This document shows, in pieces, positions 24,635 to 33,500 of a stretch of DNA of 40,379 nucleotides; position 1 is the stretch's first letter; every line of letters starts with the position of its first letter. The notes under the pieces were generated by a model, which saw nothing but the letters and a program-made list of their open reading frames with translations, had not been told where the DNA came from and did no database searches. The translations under genes were made by a program, and so were the position numbers. Source of the stretch: Planctomycetota bacterium (lineage in GTDB: Bacteria; Planctomycetota; Phycisphaerae; SM23-33); assembly GCA_029553505.1 (NCBI GenBank), contig JAKPKY010000069.1, forward strand, positions 1-40,379, given 5' to 3'.

Positions 24635-25921
24635 ATGAACCGGGTCTGCGTGATCGACATTGCGGGTCTGAGCCTGACGCTGGCGGGGCGCGACGATTCG
24701 CTGTGGGTGCGCTCGCTTCCGGGCGCGCTGCGGGCGATGCGGGCGACGTTCCCCGCGGTGACGCCCAGCGTGCAGGCGTCGATGACGACGGGCGTCGCGC
24801 CGGGCTTGCACGGGGTGGTGGCCGGGGCGATCTATCGCCGGCAGGCGCAGTCCGTCAGCCTGGACGAGCGATCCAACACTCTATTGACCAAGAAGCGCTT
24901 CTGGCACGCGCGGGCCTTGCCGGCGCGCCCGAAGGTGGGCCTGGTGATGTGGACCAACCCGCTGGCGGGCGCCGCCGACGCCGTCCTCGGCGCGACCACC
25001 TACGGAAAGGCCTGCGCCGGCCTGGCCGAGATGCCCGTGGGACTCTACCGCCAGGCCGCGGCGAGCGCGGGCGAACTGGACACGCGCCTGCTACGCGGCC
25101 CGCGGGCCGACTGGCGCGCGAGCGAGTGGATCGTCCGTGCGGCAGGGCGCCTGTGGGACGACTGCGCCTGCGACCTGCTGTGGGTCTACCTGCCGGGCGT
25201 GAACTTCGCGGCGCAGCGGTACGGCCTGTCCGACGCCCGCACGCGCGACGCCCTGCGCGGCGTCGACGCGCTGGCGGGCGAGCTGTCGCAAACCATCACG
25301 GCCGGCGGCGGACGCGTGCTCGTGGTCTCCAGCGGCGGGCTGGTGGACGTCTCGCGCGTCTGCTGGCCGAACGTACTGCTCCGCGAGGCGGGCCTGCTCC
25401 AGGTCCGCCGCGGGCCCGACGGCGAGGAGGTGGATTTCCCCGCCAGCCGAGCGTTCGCCCTCGTCGATCACCAGGTGGCGCACCTGTTCTGCCGCGACGA
25501 GGCGACGGCCGACGATGCCGCCGCCGTCCTGCGCGAGCATCCTGCCGTGGGCGCGGTGCTTCCGCGCGACGAGCTGTTCTGCCCGGGCCTGGGGCATGAC
25601 CGCGCGGGCGAGCGCGTGGCGCTGGCGGCGACCGACGCGTGGTTCAGCTACGCCTGGTGGTCCGAGCCGGACGACACGCCCCAGTCCGCCCTGCGACTCG
25701 ACGACGGCGGAAAGTGCGGATACGACCCGTGCGAACTGCTGGCCGGGACGGGCGAGGGGCTGATCGCCCCCGAGCCGCTGCGCATCCGCGCCAGCCGGGG
25801 GCTCGTGTCCGTGCCCGTCGAGGACCAGTGCGTCCTGGGCGCCACGTGCGAGCTGCCGGCCGGGCTCGGCGGCGTCGTCACCGACGTGCCCGAAATCCTC
25901 CGCCGACTGCTGTTCGAGTAA
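24635..25921 (+). CDS. Alkaline phosphatase/phosphodiesterase-fold protein with degraded metal sites
   Basis: The start MNRVCVIDIAG (24635) is where the family begins. The 428-residue product shows the fold: D8 in VIDIAG, the nucleophile region FPAVTPSVQASMTTG (40-53), and FALVDHQVAHLF with its retained His pair. Two other metal-binding stations look changed: the usual YLP.LDY..H is YLPGVNFAAQRYG, and the usual SDHG or SEYG is SSGGLVDVSRVCWP. Known members cleave phosphodiesters or phosphate monoesters with two zinc ions; with these replacements activity may be lost or altered. The usual start site signal is weak (GAG). No signal peptide, so cytoplasmic. A transferase-like or purely binding role is inference. 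Confidence 0.7.
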   Translation: MNRVCVIDIAGLSLTLAGRDDSLWVRSLPGALRAMRATFPAVTPSVQASMTTGVAPGLHGVVAGAIYRRQAQSVSLDERSNTLLTKKRFWHARALPARPKVGLVMWTNPLAGAADAVLGATTYGKACAGLAEMPVGLYRQAAASAGELDTRLLRGPRADWRASEWIVRAAGRLWDDCACDLLWVYLPGVNFAAQRYGLSDARTRDALRGVDALAGELSQTITAGGGRVLVVSSGGLVDVSRVCWPNVLLREAGLLQVRRGPDGEEVDFPASRAFALVDHQVAHLFCRDEATADDAAAVLREHPAVGAVLPRDELFCPGLGHDRAGERVALAATDAWFSYAWWSEPDDTPQSALRLDDGGKCGYDPCELLAGTGEGLIAPEPLRIRASRGLVSVPVEDQCVLGATCELPAGLGGVVTDVPEILRRLLFE

Positions 25922-25940
25922 GAAACCGCACCAAGAATGA

Positions 25941-26157
25941 ACCGCAGAGTGCGCGGAGACCGCAGAGATGAGATTGGTTTATTCTTTGCTCTGTTGAAAA
26001 CAGCATACACCGGGTGGCACGGCTTGCTTGCAAGCCGTGTTCTGGGCGAATTCGGCAACACGCTTTGCAAGCAAAGCGTGCCACCCATCCCGTGAATGGA
26101 TGTTTTCAACAGAGCATTTATTCTTCAAAACTCCGCGGTCTCTGCGTCCTCTGCGGT
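25941..26157. repeat. Period-8 inverted arms split by the MITE
   Basis: The arm at 25941-25967 (ACCGCAGAG...CCGCAGAG) and the arm at 26131-26157 (CTCCGCGGTCTCTGCG...) are inverted copies matching at 23 of 27 positions. MITE copy 2 sits in the loop between them. Removing it with one target copy leaves a compact hairpin with a loop of about 30 nt. Confidence 0.75.
25987..26116. mobile_element. MITE copy 2: 130 bp, perfect 16-bp terminal inverted repeats and 9-bp target duplication
   Basis: The ends TGCTCTGTTGAAAACA (25987-26002) and TGTTTTCAACAGAGCA (26101-26116) are exact inverted repeats. TTTATTCTT flanks both sides (25978-25986 and 26117-26125), a perfect 9-bp target duplication. The interior has the two hairpins of copy 1 in reverse order, as expected for opposite orientation, and is very similar throughout. 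No open frame of its own. No transposase with such ends is in the window, so it must be moved by an enzyme coded elsewhere. The family cannot be named. Confidence 0.92.
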
Positions 26158-26171
26158 GAGTTTTATTTGTT

Positions 26172-26198
26172 ATTCGTGGAATTCGTGAAATTCGTGGA
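26172..26198. repeat. Period-9 repeat ATTCGTGGA
   Basis: Three copies in exact phase: ATTCGTGGA, ATTCGTGAA, ATTCGTGGA. It lies 41 bp before the next start codon, beside the period-8 arms. The remainder of this 318-bp gap is covered by the MITE and those arms. Confidence 0.65.
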
Positions 26199-26239
26199 CA
26201 GTTATTTGCAGTGGACGGATCGGTCTTTCGGGAGCGGCG

Positions 26240-28360
26240 ATGCTGGCGATAGGGTTTCTGATCCCGGGCGTGCTGGCGGCGGCGTGGGCGTGCGCGCTGC
26301 CCGTCATCATCCACCTGATCCTGCGGACCAAGCCCCGCAAGATGGTCTTTCCCGCGCTGCGGTTCGTGCGCAAGACGCACCAAGCGAACATCTCCAAGCT
26401 GCGCCTCAAGCACCTGCTCCTGCTGCTGATGCGGATGGCGGCGATCGTGCTGGTGGTGGCGCTGTTCGCGCGGGCGCAGCAGGCGGACTGGCGCGCGTCG
26501 ACCGAGCTGGACCAGCCGGTCGCCGCGGCGATCGTCGTGGACAACAGCGGGTCGATGGACTACCGCGGGCAGAAGGGCACCAGCCTGGGCCAGGCCAAGT
26601 CCGTCGCGGAGGAGTTGCTGGCCAAGCTTCCCGGCGGGTCGCGCGTGGCGGTGGTGGCGTCGGCAATGCCCAACGCGCCCGTGACGTTCCACAGCGACCT
26701 GCGCCTGGCGGGCGAGGCGGTCCAGCGCGTCGAGCAGACGAGCGCCCACACCGGCCTGGCCGCCGCGCTGGCCCGCGCGACGACGCTGCTGTCCGGCGTG
26801 GACATTCCGCGCAAGGTCGTCTACGTGCTGACCGACATGACCGCGCAGGCGTGGCGCGACGTGCCCCGCACCGGCGAGGACACGAGCGCGAACTTCGCGA
26901 TCGTGCAGTGCGGCGGGGGCGAGGCCGCCAACCGCGCGCTGGGGGCCGTCGAACTGGCGTCCTCGGCGGCGTCGCGGTCGGCCGACGTCGTCGTCCAGAC
27001 CACCGTCGCCAGCGTGCGACTCGGCGGCGACGTGAAGGTGCAGGCCGAACTCGGCGGTAAGACGCTCGACGCCGCCACCTGCCGCCTGGCCCAGGACGGC
27101 TGGGCCGAGGTCGCCCTCACCGTCCGCCCCCAGACCGAGGGCGTCGTCCACGGGCGGATCGCCCTGGCCGAGGCGGATTTCCTGGCGCTGGACAACGAGC
27201 GGTTCTTCACGCTGCACGTGGGGCCGCCGCCGGAGGTGCTGATCGTCCGCGAGGGCGCCACCGTCGGCGCCGGCGACGAGACGACGCGCCTGATGTCCTT
27301 CGCCATCGCCCCGCCCGGCGCGGAAGGGTGGGTGCTCCGCCGGACCGTCACCACGGGCAACCTCGACGCGCAGGACCTCTCGGCCGTCCGACTGATCGTG
27401 CTGGCCGACGTCGCCGCCCTGGGCGAGACGCAGTGGCGGCGGATGGAGGAATTCGTCCGCGCGGGCGGCAGGCTGTGGATCGTCGCCGGGTCGCTGATGT
27501 CCGTCGCGTCGTACAACGCGCCCGACGCCCAGCGCGTCCTGCCCGCGCCGCTCAAACCCCTCGAGGACCTGCCCGAGGCGATCGGCTGGAACGGCGACGA
27601 CCTCCCCCAGCCGATGCTCCGCCCCCTGCGGGACGAAAAAAGCACGCCCCTGGGCGCCCTGAAGTTCCACCGGCGGTTTGCCATCGACCCGGCGGCGCTG
27701 GCGCCCGACGCCGCCGTCGCCGTCCGATACGCCGACGGCGCGCCGGCCATCCTCACCCGGAAACTCGGCGACGGGCTCGTGCTGATGTGGAACTTCTCGC
27801 CCGCGCGCGGGTTCTCCAACCTCTCCGACAGCCGCAACATCCACTTTCCCATCCTCGCGCTGCACACCGCGCGATCCCTGACCGAGCGCGGCGGCGAGTC
27901 CGCCACGCACACCTGGGGGCAGACGGTCTCGCTGCCGCTGCCGAAGGGAATGACCAATCCGCGCGTGACGGTCCGCCGTCCCGGCCAGCCGACCGGGCAG
28001 ACGGTGGCGGCGCAACTGCTCCAGCGCGTCGTGACCGTCGTCGCTGATTCGGTGGGGCCCTGGGACGTGACCTTCACCGAAGGCGCCCAGGCGCAGGAGA
28101 CGGGCTTCAGCGTCAACGCCGACCCGTCGGAGAGCGACCTGACGCCGCTCGCCCTCGACGCGGTGCGCAGCCTGTTCCCCGCCGACCGCCTGACGCTCGC
28201 GACCGGCGCGGAGGACCTGGCCCGCGCGTCGCGTGCCGCCGGCGAGGCGCTGGACCTGTCCACGCCCGTCCTGCTGGCGCTGCTGGTCCTGATGACGGCG
28301 GAATCGTTCTTCGCCAACCGGTTCTACCGCACGCCCGCGCCTACCAACGGCGCGCGATGA
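26240..28360 (+). CDS. BatA-type membrane protein with VWA domain
   Basis: The 706-residue protein starts with the BatA N-terminal domain: a membrane helix, then ALPVIIHLILRTKPRKMVFP, and a second helix (LLLLLMRMAAIVLVVALFAR, 55-74). A VWA domain follows with MIDAS residues D101/S103/S105 in VVDNSGSMD. The middle has a beta-rich part and a flavodoxin/amidotransferase-like part (LSAVRLIVLADVAALGETQW, then WNFSPARGFSNL). A C-terminal helix (STPVLLALLVLMTAESFF) ends the protein. BatA/DUF4159-type proteins work in the envelope with MoxR ATPases; no MoxR gene is here. GGGAG precedes the ATG. Likely periplasmic-facing and multi-component, but the partner is not in the window. Confidence 0.85.
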   Translation: MLAIGFLIPGVLAAAWACALPVIIHLILRTKPRKMVFPALRFVRKTHQANISKLRLKHLLLLLMRMAAIVLVVALFARAQQADWRASTELDQPVAAAIVVDNSGSMDYRGQKGTSLGQAKSVAEELLAKLPGGSRVAVVASAMPNAPVTFHSDLRLAGEAVQRVEQTSAHTGLAAALARATTLLSGVDIPRKVVYVLTDMTAQAWRDVPRTGEDTSANFAIVQCGGGEAANRALGAVELASSAASRSADVVVQTTVASVRLGGDVKVQAELGGKTLDAATCRLAQDGWAEVALTVRPQTEGVVHGRIALAEADFLALDNERFFTLHVGPPPEVLIVREGATVGAGDETTRLMSFAIAPPGAEGWVLRRTVTTGNLDAQDLSAVRLIVLADVAALGETQWRRMEEFVRAGGRLWIVAGSLMSVASYNAPDAQRVLPAPLKPLEDLPEAIGWNGDDLPQPMLRPLRDEKSTPLGALKFHRRFAIDPAALAPDAAVAVRYADGAPAILTRKLGDGLVLMWNFSPARGFSNLSDSRNIHFPILALHTARSLTERGGESATHTWGQTVSLPLPKGMTNPRVTVRRPGQPTGQTVAAQLLQRVVTVVADSVGPWDVTFTEGAQAQETGFSVNADPSESDLTPLALDAVRSLFPADRLTLATGAEDLARASRAAGEALDLSTPVLLALLVLMTAESFFANRFYRTPAPTNGAR

Positions 28361-28377
28361 GTTCCGAAAGGGCGTCC

Positions 28378-28405
28378 TGTCCGCAATTTGCAGTCCGCAA
28401 TTCCC
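28378..28405. repeat. Heptad array TGTCCGC/AATTTGC
   Basis: TGTCCGC, AATTTGC, AGTCCGC, AATTCCC: four 7-mers in phase, alternating two words, so the effective period is 14. It lies 17 bp after the BatA-like stop codon and before a T-run at 28412. Confidence 0.65.
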
Positions 28406-28423
28406 CGCGTTGTTTTTTTAGAA

Positions 28424-28452
28424 TTGACCGGTCCGCGCGGGGGTGCTACGGT
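28424..28452 (+). promoter_or_regulatory. Promoter before the histone-like gene
   Basis: TTGACC (28424-28429) and TACGGT (28447-28452) with a 17-bp spacer. The leader would be about 35 nt. It gives the Hc1-like gene its own start, separate from the BatA-like gene. Confidence 0.5.
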
Positions 28453-28493
28453 GGTCGCCTGCTGGACCGACAATGGAAATGAGAGGCCACGCC

Positions 28494-28679
28494 ATGCAGG
28501 AATTCGAAGAACTGAAGCAGAAGGTCGCGGAGATCGAAGCGGAAGTCGTCAAGGCCGACAGCGGCAACCGGGCCGCGGGCGTCCGCGTCCGCAAGGGCAT
28601 GCAGGAGATCAAGCAGCTCTGCCAGAAAGTCCGCGACCGCATTCTCCAGGACCGCGACCAGTCCGCCGGACCGGCGTAA
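28494..28679 (+). CDS. Hc1-like (histone H1-like) small DNA-binding protein
   Basis: The start at 28494 follows GAGG. The 61-residue product, MQEFEELKQKVAEIEAEVVK through ADSGNRAAGVRVRKGMQEIK to DRDQSAGPA, matches the N-terminal helical part of bacterial H1-like Hc1 proteins: an acidic helix, then a GN.AA.RVRK stretch and a second helix. Chlamydial Hc1 adds a Lys-rich tail that condenses DNA; that tail is missing here, as in short planctomycete versions. It probably forms a helical hairpin dimer that binds DNA or a partner. The previous gene is 133 bp away and a promoter lies between. Confidence 0.72.
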   Translation: MQEFEELKQKVAEIEAEVVKADSGNRAAGVRVRKGMQEIKQLCQKVRDRILQDRDQSAGPA

Positions 28680-28731
28680 CCGCTTCGCAGCACGGACCGC
28701 CTACTAAGCGTCTATCCGCAGGAAGGATCCC

Positions 28732-29205
28732 ATGCCCCCGCTACCGCTGTTTGATCTTTCGACGATCGACCTGACCAAGGTGCAGATTCCCCAGGAGCAG
28801 ATCTACTCCGTCAACCCGCACCGCTACGAGTTCAAGATGCTCGACGGCATCTATTTCATGGATACCGAAAACGGGCGGATCGCCGGGTACAAGGACCTGA
28901 TGGAAGACCAGTTCTGGGTGCGGGGGCACATTCCCGGTCGGCCGCTCTTTCCGGGCGTGCTGATGATCGAGACCGCCGCGCAGCTCGTGAGCTACTACGT
29001 CATGAGCGCCGCGCCGGACAAGGGCTTCATGGGCTTCGCCGGCGTGGACGACGTGAAGTTCCGCGGCTCGGTCGTGCCCGGGCAGCGGATCGTCATGCTC
29101 GGAAAGATGGTCGAGATCCGCCCCCGGCGCTGCATCGGACAGACGCAGGCGTACGTGGACGGTTCGCTGGTCTACGAGGGCACGATCACGGGGATGTGGA
29201 TGTAG
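28732..29205 (+). CDS. FabZ-like 3-hydroxyacyl-ACP dehydratase
   Basis: AGGAAGGA precedes the ATG. The 157-residue hotdog-fold protein has RGHIPGRPLFPGVLMIETAA, the FabZ active-site motif: H66 and E80 are 14 residues apart, as in FabZ. The N-terminal extension of some 45 residues (IYSVNPHRYEFKMLDGI) is also seen in FabZ relatives. FabZ dehydrates 3-hydroxyacyl-ACP during fatty-acid elongation. It is not next to other fab genes, and the second residue cluster (MIETAAQLVSYYV) departs from the usual EAMAQ, so a specialised lipid or envelope pathway is possible. It lies 52 bp after the histone-like gene. Confidence 0.82.
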   Translation: MPPLPLFDLSTIDLTKVQIPQEQIYSVNPHRYEFKMLDGIYFMDTENGRIAGYKDLMEDQFWVRGHIPGRPLFPGVLMIETAAQLVSYYVMSAAPDKGFMGFAGVDDVKFRGSVVPGQRIVMLGKMVEIRPRRCIGQTQAYVDGSLVYEGTITGMWM

Positions 29206-29260
29206 CGGATTCCCATCGGCGCGCGATTCCCGTGGAGACTCCACCTCGAAGGGGCGTCCT

Positions 29261-30469
29261 GTGGGCGCAAGGGGCCATACGCAATCGACAGTCCGGTTCG
29301 AGGGCCGCCTCGACGTGACGCCTCCGATCGCCGACGGGCAGCTGGCGCTCGTCCCGGCGCGGCGCGGCGTGGTGGCGCTGCTGGCCGAAGGCGACCGCCC
29401 CATCGTCCTGCTCACGGCGGCCGACATGCGCTCCCGCGTCCGCAACCGCCTGTGCAACCCCGACGAGCAGGAACGCCGCAAGGTTCCCGACCTGCACGTC
29501 ATCACGCGGGCCATCGTCTGGACGGAAGCCCCCGGGCACTTCGAAGCCGACTGGGCCTACCTGGAAATCGCGCGGCGCCTCTGGCCGAAAACCTACCCCT
29601 CGCTGCTGGCGTGCAAGCCCCCGTGGTTCGTCCGCGTGGACCCGAAGGAAAAATTCCCGCACTTCGCCCGCACGCGCGAGCCCCTGACGGCCGGCGGAAC
29701 CTGCCTCGGCCCGTTCGAGTCGGCGCGGTCCGCCGACGCGTTCATCGAGACGCTCCAGGACGCCTTCGACCTCTGCCGACAGGTGCAGTGCCTGCGCCGC
29801 AGCCCGCACGCCCAGCCGTGCGCGTACGCGCAGATCGGCAAGTGCCTCAGCCCGTGCGACGGAAGCATTCCGCTGGAGGCGTATCGCAAGGTGGTGGCCG
29901 AGGCGGCCGGGTTCGCCCTCGGGCGGCGCGAGGCGTTCCGCGCGGCGCTCGCCGGGCGGATGAAGCAGGCGGCGGGCGAGTTGAAGTTCGAGCGCGCCGC
30001 GGCGCTCAAGGCCCGCCTGGCGCGCCTGGACGATCTGGACAAGCCCGAATACGCCCACGTCGCACCGCTGGAGGAATTCCGGTTCCTTCTGCTGTCGCCG
30101 GGGGAGAACTTCCACCGGGTGAAAGTCTTCGCGTCCTGTCGGGGCGCGGTGCGGGCGTGCGGTACGCTGGAGTATCCGCCGCGTCCGCGCCCGCTGGCGA
30201 GTGTGCTGAAGAAGGTTTCCTCATTGCAGGGCGAAACGCCCGGCGACGACGGCGCGGGCCCGTGGCGGATGGCCCTGGTCTGCCGGATGCTCCAGGCCGG
30301 GCGCGCCGCCCAGGGCGCCGCGGCGCGCTGGACCGACGACTGGACGCCCCAGCGCCTGGGCGAGTGGATCGAGCAATCGGCTGCGACGCTGGGGCTCCGT
30401 GCGCCCAAACCCCGCGGGCGCGCCGCTGCGGGCAAGGCGAAAACCGAACCGCCCTCGCCTTCGCCGTGA
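29261..30469 (+). CDS. UvrC-related protein lacking the nuclease half
   Basis: The GTG start (29261) follows AAGGGG. In 402 residues it has a degenerate GIY-YIG-like domain (residues 31-63: VPARRGVVALL..., MRSRVRNRL), where the two Tyr of the motif are missing. A UvrC-like cluster of five Cys follows (C172, C177, C187, C195, C199 in CRQVQC...PCAYAQIGKCLSPC), known to hold an Fe-S cluster in UvrC. A UVR helical motif (KQAAGELKFERAAALKARL, about 234-253) comes next. UvrC itself continues with an RNase H-like nuclease and HhH domains; these are absent, the last 150 residues being unlike them. Without catalytic Tyr and the second nuclease it is unlikely to cut DNA on its own. Role in repair is inference. 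Confidence 0.75.
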   Translation: MGARGHTQSTVRFEGRLDVTPPIADGQLALVPARRGVVALLAEGDRPIVLLTAADMRSRVRNRLCNPDEQERRKVPDLHVITRAIVWTEAPGHFEADWAYLEIARRLWPKTYPSLLACKPPWFVRVDPKEKFPHFARTREPLTAGGTCLGPFESARSADAFIETLQDAFDLCRQVQCLRRSPHAQPCAYAQIGKCLSPCDGSIPLEAYRKVVAEAAGFALGRREAFRAALAGRMKQAAGELKFERAAALKARLARLDDLDKPEYAHVAPLEEFRFLLLSPGENFHRVKVFASCRGAVRACGTLEYPPRPRPLASVLKKVSSLQGETPGDDGAGPWRMALVCRMLQAGRAAQGAAARWTDDWTPQRLGEWIEQSAATLGLRAPKPRGRAAAGKAKTEPPSPSP

Positions 30470-30478
30470 GTGAAACGC

Positions 30479-30484
30479 TATAAT
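30479..30484 (+). promoter_or_regulatory. -10 element TATAAT before the AsmA-like gene
   Basis: A consensus TATAAT lies just after the previous stop codon, with no good -35. It favours translation starting at 30530 rather than at the in-frame GTG at 30470, which would be upstream of this transcript. Confidence 0.4.
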
Positions 30485-30529
30485 GCTCCCCGGCCGCGCG
30501 AACCGGACCGCCGCGCCGCCGTGGGAACC

Positions 30530-33500
30530 ATGGGCACATTCGTCAAGGCATTGCGCAGGCTTCTGCCCCGCCGACAGAAACGCTTCTGGCGGTACGTCTC
30601 CCCCCAGCGCCACGGCGCGGGCGCGATGGTTCTCGCGCTGCTCCTGCTGCTGTTCTACGGATACTGGTACCTCACGAACGACCGGCGCATCCGGCGCGAG
30701 GCGCAGAAATACCTCAGCGAGTTGACCGGCGCGAAGGTGAAGATCGACTCGGCCCGCTTCAGCCTCTTCGGGGGCATCCGCCTGGGGGGCGTCAAGGTGT
30801 TTGTCCCGGGCGAGGACCCGCAGCACCCGTTCTTTCGCGCCGGGTCGGTGCTCCTTCGCCACCGCCCGTGGGGGCTGTTGACGACGGGGAAGGTCCATCC
30901 GACGGACATCCTGTGCGACGACACGGCCGTGCGCATCGCCATCGACACGCGCGATGAGGCGGGCAGCACCGGGCGGCTGCTCGTCGAGTCGCGCCGCAGG
31001 GGCTTTGCCGGCGCGGACATGGAGGCGAACCTGCCCGTCATTCGCGTGCGGAACTGCCGCCTGGACATCGCCTACGTCGGGCCCGATGCGCGCGAGGTGG
31101 AGTTGAACCTCGACATCGCGCTGGTGCCCGATCCGGCGGGCAAGTACGTGATCCGCTACGAAGAGCCCCGCGCGCGGCAGGGGGGCGCCATCCGGGGCGA
31201 GGTGCTGGTGGACCTCCAGACGGGGCAGTTCAGCTACGAAGGGCAATGGGCCCTGCGTCCGGGGTTGCTGCCGGAAAAATACGACCAGTGGCTCAAGCGG
31301 TATCGGGTGGCCGGCACGGTGCGCCTGCCGAAGCAACCCGCGACGTCCGTCGCCGGGCGGGGCATCGTTGCCGAACTGGTCGATTTCGCGCTCAAGCTTC
31401 CCCCGGCCGAGGGGGGACTCGAACTGACCGGCGTCAATGGACAACTCGAGTTCCAGGAAGGAAAGGTCATTCTCCGTCGCATCGCCGGGAGAATCCCGCA
31501 GGCCGGCGATGCGCAGTTCACCATGTCCGGCGAGTACGGCGGATACAAGCCCGACAGCCCGTTTGTCATTGCCCTTTCGGTGACGGACATGGAACTTCCC
31601 CGCGCCGAGGACGCCTCCAGCGCGATGGCCGAGACCCTGGCACGCCTGCACGAGGACTATCAACCGCGGGGCAAGGTGAATTTCGAGGGGCGGTTTGCCC
31701 GCCTGTCCGACGGTTCGCAGCGGTTCCGCGGCGCGGTGCGCCCTGCCGGAATGACCGTGACCTATCGTCATTTTCCCTACCGCCTGGAGAACCTCACGGG
31801 CGAGATCGCCTTTTCCTCCGACGGCATGCTGCGGCCGGACCTGTCCGCCAGCCGCGGCGACACGAAGCTCCGCATCCATGGCGAGATGCCCTTTTCCTAC
31901 GGCGGGCCCAGCGACCTGTCGGTCGAGGTGGTCAACGGACGGTTCGACGAGGACCTCCGTGCCGCGCTGCCGAAGGAATACCGCGACACGTGGGACCTGG
32001 TGAATCCCTCCGGGCAGGCGAACGTCCACGTGCGCGTGGTCAAGAAGGACGCCGACTCGTCCGAGCAGGCGACCGTCACGCTGGCCCTGGACGGGCGCGC
32101 GGGCTGCCGATACGCGGACTTCCCGTATCCCGTCGAAAAAATCAGCGGCGAGATCCGCATCACCGGCCGGACAGTGGATTTCGAGTCCGTCCGCGGGGGG
32201 CGGGGGTCGATGAAGTGCCGCCTCGACGGGCGGATCACCGACGCCGGACTGGCGACGCAGGACACCCGCCTGCGAATCCGCGCCTGGAAGCTCCCCTTCG
32301 ACGAGGCCCTCGCCGGCGCGCTCGGAAAGACGGGGCACGCCGCGTTTGAGTCGCTCCACGCCACGGGACAGGCCGACTACCTCGACGCCCGCATCACCTA
32401 CACCGAGGAAAAGGACACCGATTACGCCGTCAACGTGACGCTCGCGGAGTCCGACGACGTCCGGCTGAAGATGGACGCGCTTCCGCTGGCGCTGTCGGGC
32501 GTCGCGGGCGAATTGACGATCGATCCGCAACGGGTCATCGTCAAGCGCCTCACGGCGCGGCGCGGCGACACGCCGCTGACGCTCAGCGGGCTGGTGGACG
32601 GTCTGGGCGGCGAAACGACGGGGCTGGACCTTTCCGTGCGAGCGACCGGACTCGCCTTGGACGACGAACTCCGCGCCGCGCTGCCTGCGCCGGTCCGGCG
32701 GGAGTGGGACACGTTCTCCCCGGCAGGGACGGCCGACGTGGACCTCACGCTCCGCCACAACCTGCCCCGCGCGGACGACCTGGACTACACGCTCGTGGTG
32801 GATGCCCGCGACATGCAGGTGCGCTACCGCGACTTCCCCTACACATTCCGGAACCTGCGCGGGCGGATGGTTGCCTCGCCCGGCGAGCTGCGCCTGGAAG
32901 ACCTTCACGCGGCCAAAGGCAAGATGCGCGCCGTTCTCGACGGGACCGTGCGGACGGACGACGAGATGGAGACGGCCCTGCTGCGCGTGCGGGCCGACGA
33001 CGTGCCCATCGACGCCGAACTGCTGGGCGCGCTGCCGGAGGAACTCGCGCCGCTGGTCAAGCGGATCCGCGCCGGCGGGACGTGCAGCCTGAACCTGAAG
33101 GAACTGGCAGTGGTGCGTCCGGCCGGGTCGGCGGCGACCCAGCCGGCCGAGACCCAGCCCGCGACGGCCACCGCGCCCGCCACCGCGCCGCGCCCCGGCG
33201 GCGCGTGGAGCCTAGACGGGTCCGTCGCCTTCCGCGACGCGGTCATCGACTTCGGGCTCGGCGCCGAAACCCTCACCGGCGTCGTCAAGGGCGTCGGAGG
33301 GCGCACGGCCAGGGGCGTCTCGCTCGACGCACAGGTCGCGATGGAGCGCCTCCAGGTCGGAAAGCGCGAGATCACCGACCTGACCGGCACGCTGCTGAAA
33401 CACCCCTCCGGCTCGCTGATCGTGCTGAAGGACCTCTCCGCCGGCGCCCACGGAGGAAAGGTCACCGGGCGCGCGGAGTTCCGCCTGACGGACCCGCTGG

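Noticed and set aside
30470-30529. GTG start at 30470 for the AsmA-like gene
   Set aside because: It lies before a consensus TATAAT and has no ribosome site; the ATG at 30530 begins just before the membrane helix.
30221-32908. Minus-strand open frame opposite the AsmA-like gene
   Set aside because: Composition typical of antisense frames; no domains and no start signal.
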